Below, one piece after another: positions 57,137 to 64,000 of a DNA stretch of 64,000 bases. Position numbers and translations under genes: made by a program. The notes beneath the pieces are model-generated. The model searched no databases. It was not told where the DNA came from and worked only from the letters and a program-made list of their open reading frames with translations. Within the stretch, counting starts at the first letter, position 1. The number at the start of each line of letters is the position of its first letter. Source of the stretch: Desulfobacteraceae bacterium (GTDB lineage: Bacteria; Desulfobacterota; Desulfobacteria; Desulfobacterales; Desulfobacteraceae). The stretch covers positions 583,901-647,900 of the forward strand of contig JADGFI010000001.1 of assembly GCA_016743945.1 (NCBI GenBank), in the 5' to 3' direction.

Positions 57137-57988
57137 TTAGTCGTCATAGATGGTTGCGATCACAGCCACAAGTATCAGTCCTGCACCAATATACCCCATA
57201 ATTGTAAAATATTCACCTAGAAAAACATAGGCCGTTATCGCCGCCACCACCGGTTCACATGTTGCGACAATGGAGGCCCTGCCGGCCTCCAGATATTTAA
57301 GGCCCTGGTAATAGCAATAGTTGGCAAGAAAAGTGGAAATAAAGGCCATGGCCACAATGGCAGCCCAGGCCACGGGGGATTTGTATGAAAAAGTCACAAA
57401 GGGAAGGATTCCCAGGGCGCCAATGGGAAGCACCCATAGGAATATGTTGGCACTGGAATACCTGGCGGAAAAATATTTTCCAATGGTATAATAAAGGGAA
57501 TAACTGAACCCGGCCGTAAGTCCCGACAAGATGGCAATCCAGCCGATGGGGGAGCTGTCCTGGGTATTTCCCCCGGTTTTTGATATCAGAAACACCCCAA
57601 GGATGACAAGAACAACTGCCAAAGTTTTTAAAAGGGTCAATTTTTCTTTGTAAATAAAATAGGAACAGGCCACTACCCAGGCGGGTGCCGTATACAGCAG
57701 GACCGAGGCAAAGGCTGCCCCGGCTGTTTTTACTGCAAACTGATAGGAAATATAGAAAAGGGAAATCCCCAAAATACCAAATATGAAAAATAGGGGAACA
57801 TCTTTTTTATCCATGCGGGTTTCTTTTTTAATAATAGCCTGGGTGCCAAAAAGAAGCCAGGTCAACCCTGCTCTCCAGAAGGCCACTTCCATTGGTCCGA
57901 TGCCCTGGGAAAAGGCAAAGCTTGAAAAGATTCCGATAAGTCCCCAGCAGGTTGCAGCCGTTATGATGAAAAGATATCCTGTAAACAT
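57137..57988 (-). CDS. EamA-family (DMT) transporter
   Basis: The protein has ten hydrophobic segments arranged as two EamA repeats (AATCWGLIGIFSSFAFSQGI in the first; YYQGLKYLEAGRASIVATCEPVVAAITAY in the second). The family exports or imports metabolites such as amino acids or purines. The ATG at 57988 (283 residues) puts the first membrane segment at the N-terminus; a TTG at 58039 would add 17 polar residues. It lies 14 bases upstream of the hydroxylase operon and may be co-transcribed, perhaps moving its substrate. Confidence 0.85.
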   Translation of the reverse strand: MFTGYLFIITAATCWGLIGIFSSFAFSQGIGPMEVAFWRAGLTWLLFGTQAIIKKETRMDKKDVPLFFIFGILGISLFYISYQFAVKTAGAAFASVLLYTAPAWVVACSYFIYKEKLTLLKTLAVVLVILGVFLISKTGGNTQDSSPIGWIAILSGLTAGFSYSLYYTIGKYFSARYSSANIFLWVLPIGALGILPFVTFSYKSPVAWAAIVAMAFISTFLANYCYYQGLKYLEAGRASIVATCEPVVAAITAYVFLGEYFTIMGYIGAGLILVAVIATIYDD

Positions 57989-58104
57989 TCGGATATTGTT
58001 ATCAGGAAAAACAGGGTTTGGAAAGTCCTGGATTCTCAAATTTCATCATCCCCCCGGGTGCAGATAGATGCGCATATTTAGAAGAATACCGCCATCTCCA
58101 AAAA

Positions 58105-58118
58105 TAGTACGTGTACTA
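58105..58118. promoter_or_regulatory. 14-base palindrome upstream of patatin gene
   Basis: TAGTAC-GT-GTACTA lies between the divergent EamA and patatin-like genes, about 17 bases before a TATTAT (58135-58140). It could be an operator for either gene; nothing further supports this. Confidence 0.3.
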
Positions 58119-58201
58119 AAGCAAACCATTGTCCTATTATGTCATAAAGAAACCAAGAAGGCAGAAAAAAATATTTTTTGAAATTACAAGGAACCAAAAT
58201 T

Positions 58202-59146
58202 ATGGATACCTATAAAGTAGGATTGGTGCTGGGAAGCGGAGCTTCCCGGGGGTGGGCACATATCGGGGTCATCGAGGCCCTTCAGGATGCGGGCATCCCT
58301 ATCCATCTTGTGGCAGGATGCAGTGTGGGTGCTTTTGTGGGTGCGATTTTTGCCAGTGGCGGCCTGGAGCAGTTGAAACGATATGTCATTGACATGGACG
58401 GTGAAAGCATGTTTTCATTTTCAGACATGACCCTTATTCGATCAGGGCTTTTGGACGGGGATAAAAAACTTCGGGAACTCTTCTGCATGCACAGCAACAA
58501 AAAGAACTTTGATGAACTGGAGATCCCTTTGAAAGTCGTTGCTGCGGACATGCACTCCGGGGGTCATGTGGTCCTAGATTCCGGCGACCTGCTCAAGGCG
58601 CTTCGGGCATCCATGTCCTTTCCCGGTCTTTTTGCACCCATACACCACAAGGGTAAATGGCTTATTGATGGCGGGGTGGTGGATCCTGTTCCCGTGGGGA
58701 TCGCCCGGGCAATGGGTGCGGATATTGTGATTGCTGTCAATTTGGATTCTGAACTGGTATCCCGCAGGCGCCACGAGAAAACCGGGGCTGCTTCTGAAAT
58801 AAAAACACCTGGGGTCCGCAATGAATTTTTAAAAAAACTGGCTGCCCGGTATGACGCCGTGGAAAAAACGATTCGGGAACGTCTGGAATTCCAGAAAAAA
58901 AAGGAACCCAAGCCGCCCGGTGCCCGGCAGGTTATCAACGCTGCCATACAGCTCATGCAGGACAGAATCACCCGGGTCAATTTTGCGGTTAATCCTTCGG
59001 ATATCCTCATCACCCCCCGCCTGGGGGACCTCAAAATGCTGGACTATGATCAGGTAGAGCATGCCATTGAAGAAGGGTACATCGCCACCCGGAACAAGAT
59101 CAATGACATCCGGATGCTGCTGGAAACACAGGAAACCAAGGCATAA
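58202..59146 (+). CDS. patatin-like phospholipase (RssA-like)
   Basis: The 314-residue protein has the oxyanion-hole motif GSGASRGWAHIGVIEAL, the nucleophile elbow GCSVG and the aspartate dyad in IDGGVVDPVPVG. It therefore has the complete Ser-Asp catalytic pair of bacterial patatin-like lipid acyl hydrolases. The ATG at 58202 has AAGGA 9 bases upstream; an ATG at 58178 lacks one. No signal peptide is seen, so it is probably cytoplasmic. The substrate is unknown. Confidence 0.92.
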   Translation: MDTYKVGLVLGSGASRGWAHIGVIEALQDAGIPIHLVAGCSVGAFVGAIFASGGLEQLKRYVIDMDGESMFSFSDMTLIRSGLLDGDKKLRELFCMHSNKKNFDELEIPLKVVAADMHSGGHVVLDSGDLLKALRASMSFPGLFAPIHHKGKWLIDGGVVDPVPVGIARAMGADIVIAVNLDSELVSRRRHEKTGAASEIKTPGVRNEFLKKLAARYDAVEKTIRERLEFQKKKEPKPPGARQVINAAIQLMQDRITRVNFAVNPSDILITPRLGDLKMLDYDQVEHAIEEGYIATRNKINDIRMLLETQETKA

Positions 59147-59170
59147 AGAAGGCTCCTCAACATGTTTTTT

Positions 59171-59599
59171 TTAAAGAGTGTTCACCTTATTTAAGCGCGC
59201 GATATGTTTTTTGGCCAGTGATTTTAATGCAACGGCGACTTCGGGCAGGGCTTTTATTTTTACGGCGGCAGCGTTGTAGTAGTCTATGGATCGCTGCTCC
59301 AGTGTTTTTGCCGTTTCCATGATGTTTGCCCCGGTCATGCCGATGCAAACATTGTCTTGGGTACAAAAAGGTGCTCTGACAAAATCTTGAATCGGTTCCA
59401 ATATCATTTCTGTTACATTTTCTCTTCTGGTTCTCTGGACGATGGTAATCAATTTTTTGCCTTCTTTGATAAATGATTCAATCAAAGCGGTTTGTTCATC
59501 GGATTCTGTGAATTTGACGGCTTCTGAATAAAAAGCCATATCCTGGATCTCAAACTTTTCGGCAAAGGTTAATATACTTCCAAAGCTTGTCAGCGGCAT
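59171..59599 (-). CDS. small helical protein of unknown function
   Basis: The 142-residue protein is predicted to be all-helical: an N-terminal FGSILTFAEKFEIQDMAFYSEAV segment and a C-terminal RSIDYYNAAAVKIKALPEVAVALKSLAKKHIARL segment resemble the helices of ferritin-like or rubrerythrin-like four-helix proteins. A full set of diiron ligands is not evident. Two cysteines (CTQDNVC) lie in the middle. AAGGAGAG precedes the ATG, so it is probably a real gene. The function is not recognised. Confidence 0.7.
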   Translation of the reverse strand: MPLTSFGSILTFAEKFEIQDMAFYSEAVKFTESDEQTALIESFIKEGKKLITIVQRTRRENVTEMILEPIQDFVRAPFCTQDNVCIGMTGANIMETAKTLEQRSIDYYNAAAVKIKALPEVAVALKSLAKKHIARLNKVNTL

Positions 59600-59711
59600 T
59601 TGTATCTCTCCTTAATAACCGGCATGGCCGGAGCATGGTTATTTGCTCTCGCCACAACGAAAAGTGAAACTCTCATAAGTGCAATGTCCTGGCCAAAGTT
59701 TCATATAAAAT

Positions 59712-59742
59712 TAAACTCTGTCGTGCCCGGGGGGCACAACAG
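59712..59742 (-). terminator. terminator downstream of mmsA
   Basis: An 11-bp stem (59718-59728 with 59732-59742, one G-U pair on the minus strand) with a 3-base loop is followed by a T-rich stretch on the minus strand. It lies 28 bases after the dehydrogenase stop. Confidence 0.6.
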
Positions 59743-59769
59743 ATAGGATCTACTTGTATCAGTCTTGGT

Positions 59770-61224
59770 TTAAAACCATCGTTCAATGACCACTTTGGTA
59801 TCGGTGAAGAACTGGAATATTTCCTGCCCATGTCCTTTGACATCCCCATACATGGAGTTGCCGGCACCGCCAAAGGGGAAAAAACTCATGGGGGCTGCAA
59901 TACCGATATTAACACCGACCATGGAGGGGGTTACTTCGTATTTAAATTTTCGGGCATCATTGCCGCTGCCGGTATAAATAGAGGTGGCATTGGCAAAGTC
60001 CCTTGTGTTCACAAGTTCAATAACCGCGTCCAGGTCATTGCATCGGACGATGGAAACCACCGGCCCAAAAATCTCGTCCTTGGCAATGGTCATATCCTGC
60101 GTGACATTATCAAAAATGGTGGGGCCTAGGAAAAATCCATCCGGGTATCCATCCACCTGGACGTCTCTGCCGTCCAGCAGAAGGGTGGCGCCTTCTTCAA
60201 TCCCTCGTTCGATATAGGCCATTATCTTGTCTCTCTGGGCGGCAGATCCCACAGGGCCCATACCAGTTTCCTGATCAATACCGTCCCCAATTTTTATCCG
60301 TTTGGCAGCTTCAACAAATTTTTTGATGACCTCATCTGTCTTGTCTCCCACGGGGGCAAGGATGGATCCTGCCAGACAGCGCTGGCCTGAACATCCGAAA
60401 AAGGAGGCCACAAGGGAGGGCATGCCGTCGTCAATATCGGCTGTGGGCATAATGGCCACAACATTTTTGGCCCCGCCCAGGGCCTGGACCCTCTTGCCGG
60501 TTTCGCCACAGCGTTTATAAATGTACTGGGCTGTCGGGGTGGAACCGACAAAGGAGACACCTTCAACATCGGGATGATCCAGGATGCCGTTTACCACATC
60601 CCTTGAACCGTGTACCATATTGACCACGCCTTCGGGCAGCCCGATTTCGTCAAGGATTTCCATGATTTTGGTCTGGGTCATGGGGACTTGTTCCGAGGGT
60701 TTTACCACATAGGTATTGCCGGCAACAATGGCATAGGGCAGGAACCACCAGGCCACCATGGCCGGAAAGTTATAGGGCACGATGGCGGCAAAAACGCCCA
60801 TGGGCTGTCTGTGGCCGTAACAATCTATTCCCGTTGCAATATCTTCCAGGGTATAGCCGGTCATAAGCGTTGTTACGCCGGTGGCATGTTCCACATTTTC
60901 GATCATGCGGCGAACTTCGCCCCGGGCTTCATCAATGACTTTTCCCTGTTCCGTGGTAAGAACCTGGGCGATCTCTTCAAAGTTTTCTTCAAAGGCATCT
61001 TTCAGGCGAAAAAGGTATCTGGCCCTTGACAGGGGCGGGGTTTTCCTCCATGCGGGAAATGCTTTTTTGGCAGCCGCAACGGCCAGATCAACGTCTGCTG
61101 TGTTTCCATAGGGCACGACGGCAATTTTTTTACCAGTTGCCGGATTCCATACGTCTCCTGTGACCTTTGACTGTGCCTCCACCCACTCGTTGTTAATGTA
61201 GTTTTTTAATACTGGCAGGGACAT
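59770..61224 (-). CDS. mmsA: methylmalonate-semialdehyde dehydrogenase-type aldehyde dehydrogenase
   Basis: The 484-residue NAD-dependent aldehyde dehydrogenase has NYINNEWVEAQ, VPYNFPAMVAWWFLPYAIVAGN, VNMVHGSRDVVNGILDHP, VSFVGSTPTAQYIYKRCG and the active-site cysteine in GCSGQRCLAG (near residue 290). This matches the CoA-acylating methylmalonate/malonate-semialdehyde group, which forms propionyl-CoA or acetyl-CoA in valine, inositol or beta-alanine breakdown. The ATG at 61224 has AGGAG 10 bases upstream. It follows the GntR regulator gene by 13 bases. Confidence 0.9.
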   Translation of the reverse strand: MSLPVLKNYINNEWVEAQSKVTGDVWNPATGKKIAVVPYGNTADVDLAVAAAKKAFPAWRKTPPLSRARYLFRLKDAFEENFEEIAQVLTTEQGKVIDEARGEVRRMIENVEHATGVTTLMTGYTLEDIATGIDCYGHRQPMGVFAAIVPYNFPAMVAWWFLPYAIVAGNTYVVKPSEQVPMTQTKIMEILDEIGLPEGVVNMVHGSRDVVNGILDHPDVEGVSFVGSTPTAQYIYKRCGETGKRVQALGGAKNVVAIMPTADIDDGMPSLVASFFGCSGQRCLAGSILAPVGDKTDEVIKKFVEAAKRIKIGDGIDQETGMGPVGSAAQRDKIMAYIERGIEEGATLLLDGRDVQVDGYPDGFFLGPTIFDNVTQDMTIAKDEIFGPVVSIVRCNDLDAVIELVNTRDFANATSIYTGSGNDARKFKYEVTPSMVGVNIGIAAPMSFFPFGGAGNSMYGDVKGHGQEIFQFFTDTKVVIERWF

Positions 61225-61237
61225 TGAATCGTTTCTC

Positions 61238-61996
61238 CTATCTATTATAATTATATGTGGTTGTCTTTGAATAAACATCCTTCAAAGATAGGTTTATTTC
61301 TTTTGCCGCCAGGCTTTCTTCCAGTTCATTGACATGGTTCAGCATTTCAAGTTTCGCACGATCCTGGTCTCTGTCTCGTATGGCCGCATATATTTTTTCA
61401 TGGGCCTCCAGGATGATGGCAAGATCGGCAATTCCTACCTGAAACAGTTCTTTGAAATCCACTAATATGTCTTCGATAAACTCCATGAGCAGTGAAATTA
61501 AGGGATTGTTCGTCTGGTCGGCAATCTTGGTATGAAAATTAATCTCGTCGGTAAGGGCTGCTTTATAATCATTGGCTTTTATATGTTTTTTTGCAGAAAC
61601 ATTCAGTCTTTTTAACGTGGAAATGTCTTTGTCTGACATTTTTAGTGCGGCAAGCTTTGCGGCAAATGGTTCAATCAGTTGCCGGATCATGGAAATGTCT
61701 CGGATGGAAAGATTTTTGAAATAAAAATAATTTAAAAGACCGAGTTTGGTAATGGATGCATCTACCTCCACAACAAAAGACCCGCCTCCCATCCCTTTCC
61801 GGGTTTGAATTAATCCCATATGCTCAAGGGCTCGCAGGGATTCCCGAAGGGTTTGCTTGCTGATCCCGAATTGTTTGATCAACTCGTTTTCCGAGGGGAG
61901 TTTATCCCCGGGCGAAAGTTTGCCTGCGATGATGGCGGTGTGGATCTGACGAATGATTTGTTGTGTGATGGTGCTCTGTTGAATTTCAGCGAACAT
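61238..61996 (-). CDS. FadR/GntR-family transcriptional regulator
   Basis: The 252-residue regulator has an N-terminal winged helix (QIHTAIIAGKLSPGDKLPSE, NELIKQFGISKQTLRESLRALEHMGLI; residues 15-75) and a C-terminal FCD ligand domain (about 95-230) with histidines that may bind metal. AAGGA lies 7 bases before the ATG. It is the first gene of an operon with mmsA and probably controls it in response to a carboxylate or acyl-CoA. The ligand is unknown. Confidence 0.92.
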   Translation of the reverse strand: MFAEIQQSTITQQIIRQIHTAIIAGKLSPGDKLPSENELIKQFGISKQTLRESLRALEHMGLIQTRKGMGGGSFVVEVDASITKLGLLNYFYFKNLSIRDISMIRQLIEPFAAKLAALKMSDKDISTLKRLNVSAKKHIKANDYKAALTDEINFHTKIADQTNNPLISLLMEFIEDILVDFKELFQVGIADLAIILEAHEKIYAAIRDRDQDRAKLEMLNHVNELEESLAAKEINLSLKDVYSKTTTYNYNR

Positions 61997-62023
61997 ATAT
62001 TATCCTTAGCTTAAATTTTCTAA

Positions 62024-62051
62024 ATAATACTAAAACCCGAATAAATATCAA
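62024..62051 (-). promoter_or_regulatory. predicted promoter of gntR-mmsA
   Basis: On the minus strand TTGATA (62046-62051) and TATTAT (62024-62029) are 16 bases apart, each one base from consensus. The start of the regulator gene is 27 bases further on. Confidence 0.55.
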
Positions 62052-62056
62052 GATCA

Positions 62057-62078
62057 AATATTATAACATTATAATATT
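62057..62078. promoter_or_regulatory. 22-base palindrome, candidate GntR operator
   Basis: AATATTATA-ACAT-TATAATATT has perfect 9-bp arms and lies 5 bases upstream of the predicted -35 of gntR-mmsA. The AT-rich surroundings make chance more likely than usual. Confidence 0.45.
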
Positions 62079-62175
62079 ACTGAAGGTGAATTGATGCGCA
62101 TCGGTTATAAGGCAGACGCCCCGGTAAAACGCTCAGATATACATGTCTTAAAACCGGGCGGGATTTTTTGAATCC

Positions 62176-62204
62176 TTGACCCGTTGTTTCTAACCCTTTA
62201 TAGT
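62176..62204 (+). promoter_or_regulatory. predicted promoter of the TerB-like gene
   Basis: TTGACC (62176-62181) and TATAGT (62199-62204) are separated by 17 bases, about 65 bases before the start codon. Confidence 0.6.
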
Positions 62205-62269
62205 GGCAGAAAAAACGTGTCAATCACCCCCTGGATAGGGTCAGGATAAAAAAAGGATATTACAGGAAA

Positions 62270-62725
62270 ATGTTTGATTTAATAAAAAAAATGATTGGCA
62301 GCAGCAATGGCAAGGCCCAGACGACTGACCAGGATGCGATCAATGCCCATTTGGCCTTGACCGTACTGCTGCTTGAGGCCGCCTATGCAGATGGTGAGTG
62401 CAGTAAAGAGGAAAAAGAGCATCTGGTTGCAACACTTGTGACCGAATTTGGAATTTCCAGACAGGAAATCGATACTTTGCTCGCTGAAAGGGATAAACAA
62501 GACAGAGAGTATGTGAGCCTTTTCCGATATACGCGCTTCATAAACAACAATTTTTCCGAAACGCAAAAAATTAACATAATGGAATCTGTCTGGCGTATCA
62601 TTTTGCTGGACGATCACCTTGAAGCCCATGAGGACCACTTTGCCCACAAACTTGCAAATCTTCTTCGCCTAGGCCATGATCAATTGATCGATGCCAAGCT
62701 GCGGGCAAGAAAACAGCTTTTATGA
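62270..62725 (+). CDS. TerB-family (tellurite resistance domain) protein
   Basis: The 151-residue protein is a single TerB-like helical domain: HLALTVLLLEAAYADGECSKEEKEHLVATL, with an acidic ADGECSKEE metal-type loop, and a second similar loop LLDDHLEAHEDHFAHKLANLLRL. Many such stand-alone proteins have no link to tellurite. No other ter gene is near. The start has AGGAAA upstream. Confidence 0.85.
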   Translation: MFDLIKKMIGSSNGKAQTTDQDAINAHLALTVLLLEAAYADGECSKEEKEHLVATLVTEFGISRQEIDTLLAERDKQDREYVSLFRYTRFINNNFSETQKINIMESVWRIILLDDHLEAHEDHFAHKLANLLRLGHDQLIDAKLRARKQLL

Positions 62726-63112
62726 ATAGATTGCAGGCTATTAACAAAACACTAAGGGAACATTGGGACTCAAAATCTTGGCCGGTGGACGAATCCTCTG
62801 GTTTTTAATCTTAACCTTCAGATTCTTTTGAAAAATGGGATGAGGAGATATCTTTCATCCGCATCGAGGAACCAGCGGAATTTGAAAAGGATAATCATGG
62901 CCCGCATTGAAATTGAAATGATAGACAATAAAAAACAAGGTTACCAATATCCCGGAGACATTTGTCTCTCATTTTATCTAATCTCCGAGGTCGTTCAAAA
63001 TTTTTTGTAGGGTATATTGAACCTTTTCTCCAAAAGTGTCAAAAGACAAAGTCCGCAGTTGAAATCTTTATGATACCGGTCATCGTCATGGTCCATAATA
63101 ATTTGTTTTCAG
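62726..63112. other. intergenic region with no convincing gene
   Basis: A 60-codon plus-strand frame (62828-63010) begins near a plausible ATG but has no ribosome-binding site and no recognised family; a second short frame gives ISFIRIEEPAEFEKDNHG. These could be remnants. No RNA gene or repeat is recognised. Confidence 0.4.
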
Positions 63113-64000
63113 TCATGGAGAATCGCTTTCTTTTTCATGCCGGGACGCCTGTTCAATATCAACAATGTTGCTTTTCAAGTATGGTTTAGACTGATAGCGG
63201 GTAATTCCCATGATCTTGCGCATCAATAAAGTCATTCGAGTGATACTGGCCTCGATATTTTTGAGCACTTTATACTTGGGGTCGCTGATTGCAATATCCA
63301 TCAGGAGTAGTTCAGAAGAACCGGATACTATCTGTAAAGGCTGGTTCAGTTCGTGACAGACAGCCCCGGCCATTTCTAATACTCCCTGGAGCTTTTCCCG
63401 TTCCAGCAGCGTCTCCTCCACCTGCTTGCGATCGGTTATGTCCAGGCCCATGCCAATGAGGTAGGTACGTGCCTTCTGTTGAAGGCGCAGTCCTGTGAAA
63501 TAATAGGGCGTGCATGCGCCGGTTTTGGAAGCGAGATACGCCTCAACATCGGATTTTCCGTTGGTAAAGACTTCTGTGATGCTTTGGTGAATCAACTCCT
63601 TGTCTGCTCTTTTAAACAAATCCAGCGGGTGAATTCCGGCAATCTCCTCTCCCGAATAACCGCTGACTTTTTCAAGATTGTTGTTCCAGCGCAGAAATTT
63701 TCCTGCCTCATCAAAAAAATAAAAGATGCCAGGCAGGCTGTTGATGAGAGAATCGGAAAAATCCTTTTGCTCTTGAGCCACCTTATTCGCCTGCTTACGC
63801 TCGGCGATTTCTTTATTTAACTCATCTCGAGAGGCGGTGATTTTTTCCAGGTTTTCGGTCATCTTATTAAACGTTGCCGCCAACTCGCTAATTTCATCCT
63901 TGTTTGTAATTTCGATTCTGTGCTTGAAATTTCCCTTTCCAATGGTGGCAGTGCCTTCTGATAATTTTTTTATAGATTTAAGCACGGGATAAACAAAAGA
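63113..64000 (-). CDS. HAMP-PAS-HisKA sensor protein lacking an ATPase domain, partial
   Basis: The gene enters from the right edge, so its N-terminus (probably membrane segments and a sensor domain) is missing. Visible are HAMP (PVLKSIKKLSEGTATIGKGN, about the first 60 residues), a coiled coil, a PAS domain (LINSLPGIFYFFDEAGKFLRW to LIGMGLDITDRKQ) and HisKA with the histidine in AGAVCHELNQPLQIVSGSSEL. The protein then stops after MRKIMGITRYQSKPYLKSN and a polar tail; there is no HATPase domain. It may serve as a phosphotransfer or dimerisation partner of other kinases. Confidence 0.85.
   Translation of the reverse strand, partial: SFVYPVLKSIKKLSEGTATIGKGNFKHRIEITNKDEISELAATFNKMTENLEKITASRDELNKEIAERKQANKVAQEQKDFSDSLINSLPGIFYFFDEAGKFLRWNNNLEKVSGYSGEEIAGIHPLDLFKRADKELIHQSITEVFTNGKSDVEAYLASKTGACTPYYFTGLRLQQKARTYLIGMGLDITDRKQVEETLLEREKLQGVLEMAGAVCHELNQPLQIVSGSSELLLMDIAISDPKYKVLKNIEASITRMTLLMRKIMGITRYQSKPYLKSNIVDIEQASRHEKESDSP

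Noticed and set aside
62270..62725. Tellurite resistance system
   Set aside because: Only a stand-alone TerB domain is present; no terC, terD or terZ genes are near, so a resistance role is not supported.
62828..63010. Small plus-strand gene of 60 codons
   Set aside because: It has no ribosome-binding site and no recognised family, and its N-terminal half overlaps another short open frame; not supportable as a gene.

Overview
The window comes from a strictly anaerobic, sulfate-reducing deltaproteobacterium, most likely a member of the Desulfobacteraceae (Desulfobacterota). The diagnostic block is aprB-aprA followed by qmoA-qmoB-qmoC, i.e. APS reductase plus its membrane electron-transfer partner, the core of dissimilatory sulfate reduction. 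A phosphate acetyltransferase, a methylmalonate-semialdehyde-type dehydrogenase, a selenium/molybdenum hydroxylase cluster and a CooT-type nickel protein fit the same lifestyle. Genus assignment from this window alone is not safe.

Layout. 1-5.2 kb (minus): a complete RND drug-efflux operon (lipoprotein adaptor, HAE1-type pump, OprM-like channel cut by the left edge). 5.4-7.0 kb (minus): leuB and a cold-shock protein. 7.1-15 kb (minus): aprBA, a strong terminator, qmoABC, a second strong terminator; the apr promoter carries a palindrome inside its core. 15.1-16.7 kb (plus): a YkgJ-type cysteine-cluster protein and an atypical short-chain dehydrogenase. 16.7-23.5 kb (minus): a second RND operon whose outer-membrane channel carries a fused periplasmic-binding-protein domain. 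23.5-24.1 kb: a gene-poor stretch with inverted repeats. 24.1-29.5 kb: pta, a GAF-SpoIIE phosphatase, a second YkgJ-type protein and a dNTPase.

29.6-45.4 kb (plus) is the housekeeping translation block: a TadA-like deaminase, infC-rpmI-rplT-pheS-pheT, tRNA-Gly(CCC) with its own promoter, then rimP-nusA-infB-rbfA-truB-rpsO-pnp and an MBL-fold hydrolase. 45.4-58 kb (mostly minus) is accessory: a hybrid sensor kinase, a decayed nitroreductase gene, cooT with a DUF3842 gene, a heterodimeric ABC exporter with one degenerate ATP site, a molybdenum hydroxylase operon (three structural subunits, mocA, yqeC) and an EamA transporter. 58-64 kb: a patatin-like lipase, a small helical protein of unknown function, a GntR regulator with mmsA, a TerB-like protein and a HAMP-PAS-HisKA protein that ends without an ATPase domain and runs off the right edge.

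How it fits together: AprBA reduces APS to sulfite using electrons from the menaquinone pool delivered through QmoABC. Pta feeds acetyl-CoA/acetyl-phosphate exchange. The SeMo hydroxylase genes pair a structural enzyme with the cofactor-maturation proteins expected for a cytosine-dinucleotide molybdopterin enzyme. The two RND systems and the ABC pair provide three independent export routes. The most unusual items are the channel/binding-protein fusion, the possible AUA start of infC, the palindrome in the apr promoter and the kinase-like protein with no ATPase domain.
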